A stretch of 64,000 nucleotides of DNA from Globodera rostochiensis (GCA_018350325.1 JAEVLN010000016.1:124001-188000), one strand, 5' to 3'. Shown: positions 1 through 11,304, counted from the first letter of the stretch. Notes: a model not told the origin generated them from the letters alone. Program-made: numbers and translations.

Positions 1-110
1 AACTAGGATGCTTGGCCGTCGTTTTTTGTGGACAGAAAAGGTCACTATTAAGCAAAATTAAGGGGTTTTGCAATTTAATTGGTCTGACACATTACAATAA
101 TATGGTTTAG

Positions 111-2382
111 CGTCTTCGGACAGAGAACCGTTTGTTGCGCCAACGCATTGACTATTTGGAGCGGGAGAGTTCGGCGTTGGCCGATCGGCTGGTCAGAGGC
201 CAAGTGGACTTGGCTCAGCAGGCAGACGCTTGTCTAAACATCTCACATGAACTAAATACACTTCGAGACATCAATTCGGAGGCCCATCGTCGATTGGAAG
301 ACGCATATGAGACGATAAGGGAGCTGAGCTGCAAAAGGGCGAAGGACAAGGCCGGTCGAGTCGAACGGCTGACACGGCCACCAATTCGCGTTTAAAGTTT
401 ATGAATGAGAAATCCCCTGTTCTCGAGTTCAGCAACCCGATTTATTAAAAAACATTGACTTCAGATCGATCAGGGAGCGCAAATAGATGACACGTCGATG
501 ATCGAACATATCCATCAGTTGCAACAGGAACTGATCGAAGCACACACAAAAAAGGCAATTTAAAACAATACAAAAATGGCCAGCTTTCTTGTGTTTAGGC
601 CGACTTGGAGAATATTGCGCGAGAGTTTAGGAGGCGAACCCAGGAGCTCGAGTCGGCCAACAAACGGCTTAAGGAGTGTCCACCGGATGGGGGCATTGCG
701 TTGATTCAAGAGGAGTTGATCCAAGTGAAGATGAGGGAGGCCGAGGCGTCGTTGTCGCTGAAGGAAATGCGCCAAAAATTAGCTGAGGTCGAGCAGCAAT
801 GGACGAGGTGTGGTACAAACTTTAAATGGTTGGAAAAGTAAAAGTTTCAGGTTTATGAATCTCCGTGGGATCACTGCCGTCCAACTCTCTGCTTCTCCGT
901 CAGTCTCTTTGGACATCGCCCAATCTCCGCCCCCCTCCTCCATGGAAGAAGAACCACCACAGGAGCCATGTCAATCGCCGACTCCGCCGTCGTCCAACCA
1001 ACAAAACACTCAGCAACCCCAACAAAATCCGTCGCAAAGTGCTCGCGCACGAATTGCCAAATTAACCGCGACTCTAATGGGCGCGGTTGGGAGCAATGCC
1101 AAGTAAAAGAATGGGGCGGTTTTATGTAATGCAAAACATTGACAAGCCGAGAAAAGTTCTTCCATTTAATTACCATTATTCACTTTGCCTAGCATTAACA
1201 ATTCGTCGGCAATTAGTGAAAGCGGTGGGACGGCAGAGACTTTGGAGGGATGGAGTCAAAGGGAATTGGAGGACAATTTCATCGGGCTGAAGATTCGCGA
1301 GGCGGACACAGTGGCGGAGTTGAAGGAAATGCGGCAGAAGGTCATGGAGATGGAGACGCAAAACCACGTGTGCACCAATCAATTGAAGAGGCAAGACGAA
1401 GAGATCAGACGGTTGCGCGAAGAACGAGACACATTTGTGCAGGTCGTAGGGCATTTGGGTCGGGAAACTGTTGCATTTGGAGGCTGTTAATGCAACAAAT
1501 AACGCTTTCCATTCAAACATTCACAGATGGAACGCGAATTGCGTGAAGAGTTGAGGGACAACGAACGCAAATTGGTCGTATCGCAAAGCGAAATGAAAGA
1601 GAAAAATGGTGGGAATTCATTCGTTTTGAGCATTCTGTGCCGGTTTTTATTTGATTTTTATTCCCCCGCAGTGATGCAACGACTAAAATACACCGAAGCA
1701 TTGCAGGCAGTAGCAGAATTGAAGCAGCAAATTGCGCAGTTGGAGTCCAAAGTGATTTTATGGGAATCGAATGCATTGAATATTCAAAAACACGAATACT
1801 GTGAACAATTATAATTCGATTTTCCAACGAATTGCCACTTCAATAAATATTTGCTTAAAAATGCAAAGCTTTTGTTCGTCTCCCTCAATATTCGATATGC
1901 TATTTCATTTAGAATGCAGAAAAGGCGGCAAGAGCACAAATTCGAGGGAGTTCCGTGTATGGATTGGACAACGAATCGGTGAACTTCGAATTTCCGTTAG
2001 CATTTTATTGTTTTTTTGTCTGCAGTTGGCCTCTTCCACGCGTTCGGTTGCTTCTCTCGACGGAATCCAATCGCTTCCCTCAGAGGAAATGGCGGCTTTC
2101 ATTGCCGGCATCAAATCCGGCAAAAACCGCCGAAAAAATGAAGACGAAGAAGAGGACGAAGGTGCCGAGACGGAAACAAACGAAGCGGAAGAGGACGCGA
2201 GGGCCGACCTTTGTGCAGAGGAGGGGATGACGGAATTGAGCAATGGAAGAGGACCGGTCAGCAGAAGGGCAGCGGCACGGACCCCGGAAGAGTCACCCGA
2301 CAATAACGCAAACAACAAAAGCCACCGGCACAACGAAACATCGGATTCGGGCTTAAGTGTCAGCGACAATTCTCAACAATGA
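111..2382 (+). CDS. EVI5-type RabGAP, C-terminal coiled-coil part (5' end outside window)
   Basis: Proposed exons: 111-389, 465-554, 599-807, 851-1102, 1193-1442, 1527-1608, 1672-1751, 1913-1978, 2026-2382; all junctions keep frame. The product is a long coiled coil beginning RTENRLLRQRIDYLE and ESSALADRLVRGQV, followed by repeated blocks of the type QEELIQVKMREAEA / LKEMRQKLAEVEQQW and LKIREADTVAELKEMRQK / VMEMETQN. This matches the region after the TBC domain in EVI5/EVI5L proteins, which are GTPase-activating proteins for Rab GTPases (Rab11 in flies). The catalytic TBC domain must lie upstream of base 1. The last exon is an acidic, low-complexity tail (EDEEEDEGAETE) ending at TGA 2380-2382. 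The second intron fits best as GC-AG (AAG|GC at 554/555). Family assignment is confident; the last two exons are least certain. Confidence 0.85.
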
Positions 2383-2735
2383 CTGAACGCATTGACATAT
2401 TCAAGTACGCACTCCCCCCCCCTTCCCCCCCCCCAATTGTTGTATAATTTCGAATAATAATTCGCTTTTCTCACTTTTGCCTCCCTTCCATTTAAAGAGC
2501 GTTTTGTGATAGCATCCACAGCCAAATTTTTCAGAGAATCCCGCATATGATTTCGTTGTTTTCTTATTTATCACGTGTTCTTTCATTTCGAGACTACCCT
2601 TCCCTTTACCAAAAATCCTTAAAGATAAGCCTTCATACATTAATGGACATTATTAAGCGTCAAACAAATTATTAAGTTTAATTGGTATAAATAAATTCAG
2701 TGACAATTAAATACAAATTGAAAACTGTTTTAATC
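2383..2735. other. AT-rich intergenic sequence, no gene seen
   Basis: Downstream of the EVI5-type gene. It holds a C-rich tract near 2415-2435 and AT-rich sequence, probably 3' UTR and spacer. I see no supported coding frame or RNA gene. Confidence 0.5.
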
Positions 2736-3221
2736 TTTCGGGGAAAAACTGATTTACATAAGAGTGGAGGATGTCCGCGCTGCCGGAGAAATTTTTTGAA
2801 CATTTTAATGATATTTGTTAAGAAAATTGAAGCAAAAATTCAGGAAGATGTGATGAATTTATTTCAAAAATTTCTGTTTTGCTCGCATTTTAATTAAAAA
2901 ATATTTAAAATAAAATATTTTTATTATTAGGGGAAGAAAATTATGTGAGTAGAAATAAATCTTTGTACTCAAGCGGACTCAAACCCGACACAAACATTTG
3001 ACTTGCCGGAAGACAAACCACTAAGACACCAAGTTCTTTGGGAGGTAAAAAATGATTGAAATTGTCGGTCGATGATGCCATCATTAGGGGTGTAAATTTA
3101 GTCCCGGTTGGTCCCGGTCCCGGCGGGACTAAAAAACCGGGACTTTCAGTTTTCAAAAAGTCCCGTCCCGACCGGGACCTGAAAAAACCGGGAAATCCCG
3201 TCCCGGTCCCGTCCAACCCTA
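2736..3221 (+). repeat. hAT-like MITE copy, 5'-truncated, right end intact
   Basis: Matches the right half of the complete element at 43336-44243: the internal GTTTAC/GATTTAC-AAGAGTG block, the GAAGCAAAAATTCAGGAAG block, then TAGTCCCGGTTGGTCCCGG and the CAACCCTA terminus at 3221. The left end is missing. A tRNA-like stretch lies inside on the minus strand at about 2955-3030 (see the entry at 22357). Confidence 0.7.
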
Positions 3222-3414
3222 GTTTGTAGAGACTTATAGTCATTTAGGCCAAAAATCATGTGCAAACATGTGCCGACGGTTATAACTTTTTTCAAACTTA
3301 ACCAAACCAAATATACATGGTATCATTAGGAAGCTCAGATTTTCTAGAATTTTTCATCAAGCAAACGCTAAGCGATTCGGAAAGGTTTTAAAAATCGAAT
3401 AAAAATTCAATGGT

Positions 3415-4230
3415 GGGACCCCCTGTACTACTCGCTTTTCCCTTTTATCTCTAACATGTTCTCTTCATTTGGCGTTCTCTCTCACCTTTTTTAATAATAT
3501 TTTGACCATCCCGCACTTCGGATCTAAGAACTTTTCTCTACAACTACCGATCCTCTCCAAACTTTCACCATCCCTAGATAACAAAATAACGAATCGATTT
3601 AACATTGAAAATATTAGCATTTACATTGATTCAGATTTTTATTAGGCGATAGGAAGGAATTATTTTTTCAATTCTTCAAACTCCACCAAATTTTGGTAGG
3701 GGTAAGAAGAGAGGACTAGAAGCCCGTCTGCAAAATTTGGTCACGAAATATAACCGTTAGCCTGTGTTACAAAGTCTCAAAAATCGAAAGAAATTTCAGT
3801 GGTGGGGGATAGGGTGTCTGACCTACGCTGTCTGCCGCATGGTCATTTTTTTGAATTAGTGCTAAAATGGCATAAATTTTGGCGCATCGTTCATTTTTGT
3901 CTGCTGCTTCTAGTCCTCTCTTCTTACCCCTACCAAAATTTGGAGGAGTTTGGAGAATTTTGAAAAAATTTGGTTTGAAGAATTTCAAAATTTTCAGTTT
4001 GATAATTGAAAAGAGTGATCTTAAAACTTGATTTGAGCTAAGAAAACTTAGCATTGGGTGGGGGAATTTGTTTCTGAGCTCTGCGCAAAAAATTCGGTGT
4101 TTTTAATCAAAAATTCTTGTTTTCGAAGTGCGGGATGGTCAAAATATTATTAAAAAAGGTGATAGAGAACGCCAAATGAAGAGAACATGTTATTAGATAA
4201 AAGGGAAAAGCGAGATAGTACAGGGCGTTT
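3415..4230. repeat. Large imperfect palindrome
   Basis: The segment 3425-3520 (TCGCTTTTCCCTTTTATC through CATCCCGCACTTCG) recurs inverted at 4125-4225. An inner pair, CCAAATTTTGGTAGGGGTAA near 3685 and its inverse near 3930, makes the whole block a nested palindrome. Related pieces recur near 41040-41150 and 43020-43310. It is probably a foldback-type or MITE element; no coding capacity is seen. Confidence 0.6.
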
Positions 4231-4257
4231 TCTCTGCTGCTGGGCTTGACGAGTAGG

Positions 4258-4368
4258 GGTCATTAGCGTCTGGCCACTAGCGTCTCAGGGACGTTTGGCA
4301 GCAGTCTTAAAAAAAGTTATGAGCTGCCAAACGTCCCTGAGACGCTAGTGGCCAGACGCTAATGGCCC
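4258..4368. repeat. Near-perfect hairpin of about 110 bases
   Basis: Arms of roughly 45-48 bases (from CATTAGCGTCTGGCCACTAG to its inverse ending GGCCAGACGCTAATGG) flank a short loop around 4306-4322. It lies between two hAT-like fragments. It could be a minimal foldback element. Confidence 0.75.
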
Positions 4369-4413
4369 GCTTCGGGGCTACCCATAGTGTGTGTATTAAT
4401 GTGCGAGCGAAAA

Positions 4414-5061
4414 AAGGATTTTTGAAATAAATTCATCACATCTTCCTGAATTTTTGCTTCAATTTTCTTAACATAAAATGTTCAAAAATTTCGGACATCC
4501 TCCACTCTTACGTAACCAGTTTTTCCCATGAAATTCCGAAGCAAAATGAGTAATACTGCAGTTTGTCCCCCCCCCCCATTTTTTGAAAAAATACAAACAT
4601 TTTTAAAAGATATAAAACATGTTTCCGGGGGTTCGGGCTCGCTGATCACGGTTTTGACATTTATTTTACCCAATTCCGAACCCCGAACCCGAATTCGAAC
4701 AATTTTTCGAAAATATCAAAATTGTCCAAAATTCAATTTTAGCCTCGAAATCATTCAAAAAGCATGAAATTATAACGAAAAAGCAAATAATGATCAAATT
4801 CATTTTTTTGAATGATTTTGAGGCTAAAATTGTATTTTTCAGAATCTATGCCCTCGAATACCCCTAGAACCGACCCCCACCCCCTAGTAAAGCAGAATCT
4901 CAAAAAAATGATATGAAAAAATAGAAGTTAAAGACATGAGGAAGATATTTTTGAATAATAAAAAATTTTTTGTTTTACCATTAAACATTACAAAAAAAAA
5001 TTCTCCCTTGAAAAGTCCCGGTCCCGGTTTTTCCCAAAAGTCCAGGTTCCATCCGACCCTA
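4414..5061 (-). repeat. hAT-like MITE copy in inverse orientation
   Basis: Inverse copy of the left part of the 43336-44243 family. It ends at 5061 with the inverse of TAGGGTTG plus the GGGACCGGGAC subterminal blocks. Together with 2736-3221 it brackets about 1.2 kb of palindromic sequence, so the region may be one rearranged composite insertion. Confidence 0.65.
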
Positions 5062-5174
5062 GTTACAAGGCTTTCTCAACACTAATGTAAGGAGTGGGAG
5101 GGGGGAGGGGGACTCACAGTGCATGCACTCAGACGTACACTAAAATTTGTAATCTTAAGCATAAACACTCAATT

Positions 5175-6729
5175 ATGGGTAGCATTGAGAACAAAGTTGA
5201 GGTTTCTATCAGAGTGGCCTCTAACGATGGCAACGATGCAGAGGTTCTGAGGTCACTTATTCAGGTCGCTTTTGGTGCTTAGAAACTCGATGGAAATTCA
5301 TTTTGCTTTTCAATTAAGGAGCTCGCGAACTTCCAAAAAATGTCTGACGGGCCAAAACTCAGCGCAAACCATTTGCGTGAGCATATGAAGAATGGTGCAG
5401 CCAATGCACTGATTGCGGCTGTGACCGAAGGGAACGAGACGACGGTGGCTGGTTATGCCATTTACTACGTGGCCCCGTCAACTCAATTTGGAAAAGTCTT
5501 TTTCCTCGAGGATCTGTACATTCGGCCAATGTTTCGTCGTCGAAAGGCGGGGTCCGGGTTTATGTCAGAGCTTATGAAGGTTTGTTTTTGTGTTATCTAA
5601 GTCGTTTTGGCATAGAAAATGGATGACAGATCTAATTAACCTTTTATACTCAGATTTCCCGTGATTTGAGTTGCGATGCGATGCATTGGAATGTGCTTTC
5701 CGACAATGATAGCGCAATTTGCTTTTACAAATCGCTTGGTGCGCAGGACCTTACGTTCAAACGAAGCGATGGGCTTCCCGAATTACTCTGTTGGCGTATT
5801 GAGAGTGCCGATTACGACAAAGCTATTCGATCTTCCAAAGGTTCCCCTTTTTGCAGTCGCTCTCTCATTTAATTTCAAATTTAAGATACCTTACCGGATA
5901 TCAAAATGACCGTTGTTATGCTGAACGATGTCACGGAAGAAAACGCCGTTCAACTGATCGAGGCAAGAGCGTAGGCAACAGGGGGGGGGGGCTGACTTCC
6001 CTCCCGCTTCCAAAGTCCAAAAAAGCAAAGGGAAAAATCCCGTTTTATATTTTTCGTATTAGCATCAAATAATCTTAAAGCATAATCAATTTTTCAGTGT
6101 TGGAAGTCTTTGGATGTCTTTTCTCCACCGTTCGCTGCGGAGAAGCAATTTACAAAAATGCTTCGGGACTTTCGATTTGGCGTCGTTCAAGCGCAAAATA
6201 TGACCGACGATGCTGTGCTCGGCATGGCGTTGTTTCATCGCTGTGCATTTTCGACTTGGACGGGCCCATACATAACCATTGACAGCATCCGAGTCCGACC
6301 CGATCATCGTCGACGAGGGATCGGAAAGAAATTGAGCACGGAAATTGTCCGAGTATGTTGTCAGACAGGCCGTATTAAACAGTATTTTTGTTTTTTATAT
6401 TATTCGGGAGATTCGTAAAACATTTATTTGATCAATTTTTAACCAAAGCTTTTGCACAATTAATGTCCTCAGCTCCCAATTGGGGGGGGGGGTACGTGCC
6501 TGGCCCCCATCAACAGTCTTATTTTACCTAAAGTTGTTCAGATTGCAATGAAACATTTTTGTTCGCGGATCGGTTGGACGGCGCGTGCAGATTCAGAAGC
6601 GAAGGCATTTTTCAATACGGTGTGTTCTTTTTTTAATATGAATAGATTAAAACAGTTTTCAATTAGATGGGTGCGATCAATCTGACAGAGAAGGAAGGCT
6701 GGTTGTTGTTTCAGCTTATCGCGTCGTGA
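5175..6729 (+). CDS. Tandem GNAT-domain N-acetyltransferase (diamine/thialysine acetyltransferase-like)
   Basis: Seven exons: 5175-5264, 5319-5579, 5654-5840, 5886-5962, 6098-6352, 6542-6619, 6667-6729. All are phase-consistent and give about 336 residues. The first domain (to about residue 180) reads LIQELANFQKMSDGPKLSA, FFLEDLYIRPMFRRRKAGSG (acetyl-CoA loop, here RRRKAG rather than the usual RxxGxG) and ICFYKSLGAQDLT; this is the SSAT/thialysine acetyltransferase type. The second domain has its own loop IRVRPDHRRRGIGKKL and the C-terminal AKAFFNTMGAINLTEKEGW. They are joined in frame across the intron 5841-5885 (AAAG|AT makes Asp). Intron 5963-6097 fits GC-AG. Family members acetylate polyamines or thialysine; substrate here is unknown. 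If 5886 were instead a separate start, two genes would result. Confidence 0.85.
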
Positions 6730-7096
6730 GAATAAAGCCATTGTCTCATATGCATGCGCATGACGGGTCTATATGTGATCATAACAATTATGGAACGGAT
6801 TTATATGCACCAAAAATGGCCAAATGTCATTTAATTGTTTATATTGTACAGGAATTTAACTTATTATTAATGCTCTTGCATAATATTGTATATAGTTGGT
6901 GAATGAAAACAACATTGGGTTTAAAAAAGACCATTTTAAAAACATTCATTTGACTAATATGCTGGCGGCTCCTATCGACACCACCGATACTTCCCCCCCC
7001 CCCCATTCACCAAATAATATGAGAAAAGTCAAGGGATATGGGATATACTATAGCTGACCGGACCAGTCGGCAGCCCATCCGATTTTGCACTAATGT
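6730..7096. other. AT-rich spacer, no gene seen
   Basis: Presumed 3' UTR of the acetyltransferase gene and intergenic DNA. A poly-C tract lies near 6990-7005. No convincing coding sequence. Confidence 0.4.
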
Positions 7097-8650
7097 GTGA
7101 AATGTCGTCATGAAGCCTCAGAAAATAATGTGCGTTTTGCTTTTTTTGATCGCCGCTTTACCGCCGAGTTCAATGGCCCGCATTTTGCGATTCCTCGCCC
7201 TTCTTACGACCATCCATTCCGCCACAAGTGCAAACAGTACAAGGCCTATCGCAACGACTGTCAACTTCCACGCCCACTCCGGTACGACATGCCGACGCGG
7301 CTGACCTTTTGTCACATAAAAGTCGCGGATGGCGTGCCCGGCGCGATTTGTCAAATCACTCAGAACATCGATGAGTGGCTTTCCTTTCGAGTGAAATGAA
7401 AATTCGCTGCCCCACATAATGTCGAAAGAGGACAGTGGAAGGCCTCGGGCGTCTGTATTTTTACTTTTGTACCGTTACGGTTACAGACCGCCATTCCGGG
7501 GTACAGGTTTAAGTTGTCTAGAAAAGACCCTCTCCGCCCTTACCTTGCAACAACATATTCGTACACTCAAACTGAACGTTGACAAGAAAAGGCAAAAGAC
7601 GCTGATTGTCTTAAAGGGAATGAATTTATGTGCTTTAACCCAAATGGCACAACAACCACCGACCGGTGTGCAGAGTGACCGATGTGATCTGTTCGGATAA
7701 GGAAGATCATTTTGTAGCGTACTTTTTCGAAAAATTAAAGTGGCACAAAACATTGGAACGCCGAAAGGAAAAAGTCCCTTTTTACCCCTCGACAATTTCA
7801 CGGACAAAAAAAATTGTACCGAACGCACCCGCCTCGGATTGGTGATCAATCCTTCCAGCAAAACAAAAAATAAAAAGCAACTTTCCAAACGAATATAAAT
7901 ATTACCAATGGCGAGAACCATCGGAGGATGGCGACAAAAAGTCTTTTTGCCGTTTTGTGGAAGGCCCGCCGCGCCCAAAGAGGCACTTCGATGTTGGGAC
8001 CAACGGTTGAACAGTACGGAGGCATATAACTGAAGGAGGGAGAAGAGGGCACTGGCCGAGACGATTCGAATCGCTAATAGCACTTATTTCAAAAATATTT
8101 GAATGAGCGGTATTCTACTTTATGTGGGGGCCGAATCAAAATACTTCCGTTCGTTTTCTCTCGTCGAGATGAATCCGTTATGGGCCGAAAACCACTACGA
8201 AGAAAGATTGGGCCCGACCGCTCGACTCGGGGGATGATTATGATCTGGAACCTGCCCATCTTTTGGTGGCAATGTTTTGGGGGGGGGGGGACCGGTGAGT
8301 TGCCGTGACTTGCATCTCTCTGTGAGGTCGGACAGACCCGCATAAACACTTTTGTGCTTCTGACGAACTTCTGCACCGTTTCAGCATTCATTGTTTCGCA
8401 TGGAAGTCGGAACAGACAGCCAAACTCTGAGCTGTTTCTGGTCACGTACAGTGGCGAAGTCGGCTGGGCGAGTTGGCGAACGATAAGCACAACGAAATTG
8501 GGAGAAGTCGACGCTTCGTCGCTTAGCACCGCTGCGTGTTGCCGATGGACGGAAGCCAACCGAAGCGCGTCCCGATGGGTTACAATAAGCGCCCTTCAGA
8601 CTTTTTGATTAGCCACCAGTTTAAGAATTGCGGGTACTTTTCTGTTGTCA
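7097..8650 (+). pseudogene. Coding-like stretch interrupted only by TGA codons; decayed gene or unresolved gene
   Basis: One + frame (from 7097 to 7678) and then a second (from 7675 to about 8290) encode hydrophilic, protein-like sequence such as FNGPHFAIPRPSYDHPFRHK, KFAAPHNVERGQWKASGVCI, NEFMCFNPNGTTTTDRCAE, HFVAYFFEKLKWHKTLERRK, NEYKYYQWREPSEDGDKK and DDYDLEPAHLLVAMFW. Stops in these frames are TGA only (7397, 7580, 7676; then 7843, 8008, 8104, 8170), with no TAA or TAG. A plausible intron follows (GTGAGT near 8294 to TTTCAG before 8384), and then MGYNKRPSDFLISHQFKNCG near 8572. I do not recognise a family. A shorter ATG-initiated signal-peptide-like frame starts at 7110 (MKPQKIMCVLLFLIAALPPS) but is in another frame. 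A relic with C-to-T changes at CGA codons is the simplest reading; a real gene on the minus strand is the alternative. Confidence 0.35.
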
Positions 8651-8735
8651 CCCCCGCCCCCGCCTCAAAAAAGCCCTCTCGCCCCTTTCCTTTCGGAAGC
8701 CACTATAAAGCAAGTCATGAGCTCTGGACTGGGGT

Positions 8736-9523
8736 CCCACCCAACTCATCCATACCCAACTCATCCATTTAGCATAACTCGCTTCAACCTTAACCGATTA
8801 GAAAGTCTTAATGCCATTCGATAGATCTCGAACAGTTGAAGCTAACATCAAGTTAAAGCTTTGTGATTGGACATGTTTCAAAAAAGTTATGGCCTTAACA
8901 CTTGAGAAAGTTTAAAAATTCCGATTTTTGGGCGGTTTTCTGGCCATAACTTTTTTGAAACTTGTCCAATCGCAAAGCTTTAACTTAATGTTAGCTTCAG
9001 CTCCTCGAGATCTTTCGAATGGCGTTAAGACTTTCTAAATCGGTTAAGGTTGAAGCGAGTTATGCTCTATGGATGAGTTGGGTATGGATGAGTTGGGTAT
9101 GGATGAGTTGGGTATGGATGAGTTGGGTATGGATGAGTTGGGTATGGATGAGTTGGGTATGGATGAGTTGGGTATGGATGAGTTGGGTATGGATGAGTTG
9201 GGTATGGATGAGTTGGGTATGGATGAGTTGGGTATGGATGAGTTGGGTATGGATGAGTTGGGTATGGATGAGTTGGGTATGGATGAGTTGGGTATGGATG
9301 AGTTGGGTATGGATGAGTTGGGTATGGATGAGTTGGGTATGGATGAGTTGGGTATGGATGAGTTGGGTATGGATGAGTTGGGTATGGATGAGTTGGGTAT
9401 GGATGAGTTGGGTATGGATGAGTTGGGTATGGATGAGTTGGGTATGGATGAGTTGGGTATGGATGAGTTGGGTATGGATGAGTTGGGTATGGATGAGATG
9501 GGTATGGATGAGTTGGGTTTACC
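8736..9523. mobile_element. Palindromic MITE with a minisatellite-expanded right arm
   Basis: The left arm (GGTCCCACCCAACTCATCC, then CATAACTCGCTTCAACCTTA through TTTCAAAAAAGTTATGGCC) is inverted at 8940-9070. Both arms end in the unit GGATGAGTTGGGTAT: about two copies on the left and about 30 on the right. A compact copy lies at 26576-26946 in a RUVBL2 intron. No coding capacity; target duplication not clear. Confidence 0.8.
9069..9518 (+). repeat. Minisatellite, 15-bp unit, about 30 copies
   Basis: Uninterrupted head-to-tail array of GGATGAGTTGGGTAT with a single G substitution visible near 9497. It is open in three frames (MDELG and WVWMS repeats on +, NSSIP on -) only because 15 is a multiple of three; I do not regard any of these as genes. 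The unit is the terminal unit of the surrounding MITE. Confidence 0.95.
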
Positions 9524-9586
9524 CCCTGGACTCGTGTACCTTTCGCGGGGACTCATTTGTCATGGGTCCAGTGTTTAAATGGACGG

Positions 9587-9914
9587 AACCCAGCTCGTTC
9601 AGGGCCAACTCGTTCACTTTTTCAATAACTCTTTCATATTTAACCAAATCAAACATTCATGCAACGAGTAGAAGCTTACAAAGGCAAAAGCTAAGCTTTT
9701 GGACAATTCTCAAAATTATGGCCAATTGTGGCCAAAAAAAACTTTTGGCCATACCTCTTTTAAAATTTGGCCAATAGCTTAGCTTTTGCTTGCTGATAGC
9801 TTCTCCTCCCCCTAAGCTTTCGAATGATATCAAAAATGTTTGATTTGGTTGGAAAAATGACTTGAAAAAGTGAAGAGTCGGGGCTGAACGAGTTGGCCCT
9901 GAAAGAGTTGGGTT
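9587..9914. mobile_element. Small palindromic element with paired terminal units
   Basis: The terminal inverted repeat AACCCAGCTCGTTCAGGGCC plus AACTCGTTCA is inverted at 9885-9914 as TGAACGAGTTGGCCCTGAAA then GAGTTGGGTT. Each end carries two CTCGTTCA-like units. The interior contains the common GCTTACAAAGGCAAAAGCTA palindrome-prone block. Confidence 0.7.
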
Positions 9915-10028
9915 TTTACATGTTTAAATATGCTCCAATCTGGCACAAAACCAATTTTATAGCTATTTGTTCAAGAAAAGGCAAAAGTTAAAAATGTTCT
10001 CCAAAACAACGGCAAAATTTTCCAGTTC

Positions 10029-10555
10029 TTGCGTTTTCTGCACCTAATAGGGAGGGTGCTATTTACCGCAGAAGTCACTCCCGTCACAATTCCCCCCCCC
10101 CCCCCCCCCCCTCCCCCTCGACCTATGCAAGTCACAAATGAACGGAATGTGCCGGTGAATGTGACAAAGGCTATCGTTCTCCACCCTTCCGGTGCGGGAC
10201 GGGTGACGGAGGTGCTGGCGTTTGTGCGCAAGCTGTTCTTCCTCCTGAAAGTCACCGGTTATCCGATCGAATTGCACAAAAAAGTCTTTCCTTTGGGAAT
10301 GACCTTTTTGGGTTGGGCCCCGCGTCCAAACGGATAAATCAGTGGGAAAGTGCACGGACTGAAGAAAAGGTCCGCCGTCGGAACGGACGGCGGACTCCAA
10401 AGGGCGAATTGTCCTTCGGCCGTCGCATTGGACGGTCGGTGGTGGAGGAAAAGCAGCGGCAAAAGGACGGAAAGGGCCAGAGACTCCACAAATAACACAA
10501 AAAAGGACATCGGAAATACCACCGAAAGGGCTAATTACACTTTGGCTGAATGAAT
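10029..10555 (+). other. Coding-like segment of unknown function, one TAA stop
   Basis: One + frame is open from 10029 to 10555 apart from TAA at 10335-10337. It reads NVPVNVTKAIVLHPSGAGRV, FLLKVTGYPIELHKKVFPLG, then SGKVHGLKKRSAVGTDGGLQ and KDIGNTTERANYTLAE. A poly-C tract at 10090-10110 precedes it. Long antisense frames also exist here because the segment is GC-rich. It could be an exon of an unresolved gene continuing from the 7.1-8.65 kb stretch. No family recognised. Confidence 0.25.
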
Positions 10556-11304
10556 CGGCAAAATTAAAAATTCCCCCGGCCATGGACGAATGAATGAATG
10601 AAGAAAAACATTCACAAAAGTACGCCGAAGTGTAACGCCGCCATCGTATAAAATACAACGGCACTCCGGGGTACGCTTGTCCTTTTCCCTGGAGCCCATA
10701 GAAAACGTCCGCCGAATTTTGGAGTAAAAGTAAGAAGCGCCGGAGGGTACTCCCGAGAAGTGTGCTGCCGAGGAGACAGGGCCGGCACACGTTTGTCCTC
10801 CACCCCATCCTTATGATGGTCTCTTACGGTGGACGGAACCACCAATTCCCCCCCCCCGGCGTTTTGGAGAAAAAAAATATTTGCAAAGAGAAAGGTGAGA
10901 GGAAGGTTATGTGAATGGAATGGCAGATGAATGGTTTTTGTGTGGAGGGGAGAGGGGGGGAGGGGACAGGAAACTCAAGACCAATCTCGTTTACCCTCCG
11001 GCGAATTCCGGCAGGGACATTGAGTCTAATGGATTATTGTTGTCGGTGGAAAGGAGCCGACAAAAAAAAGACGGATTTATGTTCAAAAAGGTCATCAAAA
11101 AATGTCAAAAGGAAATTTCGAGGTCATCGTCGTCTGAATTCGTGTTCATTTCGTCGTCCGAGTTGGTCGCTGCGCCGCTTGGCTCCAAATTCACTTCTTT
11201 GCGGCCATTGAGCGGCGTTTGCAAAGTTCTATGGCGAAATTATTGTTATTATTTATAAAATAATTCCGTCATTTTATTCCAAGTCATTTCTCGAGAACGA
11301 CGAC
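10556..11304. other. Spacer between unknown segment and APC8 3' end
   Basis: Contains poly-C and G-rich tracts (10845-10858, 10938-10965) and the presumed 3' UTR of the minus-strand APC8 gene. Open frames are visible on both strands but none looks like a recognisable protein. Confidence 0.4.

Noticed and set aside
7118..7417. Minus-strand frame with one hydrophobic segment (AWKLTVVAIGLVLFALVAEW)
   Set aside because: It is the exact antisense register of the + coding-like frame. It could be real, and is mentioned as the alternative for 7097-8650, but I found no convincing upstream exon in phase.
9019..9777. 252-residue frame full of WVWMS repeats, and the MDELG and NSSIP frames
   Set aside because: They are products of a 15-bp minisatellite that is open in several frames on both strands; no start context or flanking exon supports a protein.
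10059..10808. 249-residue minus-strand frame
   Set aside because: GC-rich antisense of a + coding-like segment, with poly-Gly from a G tract and no recognisable motif.
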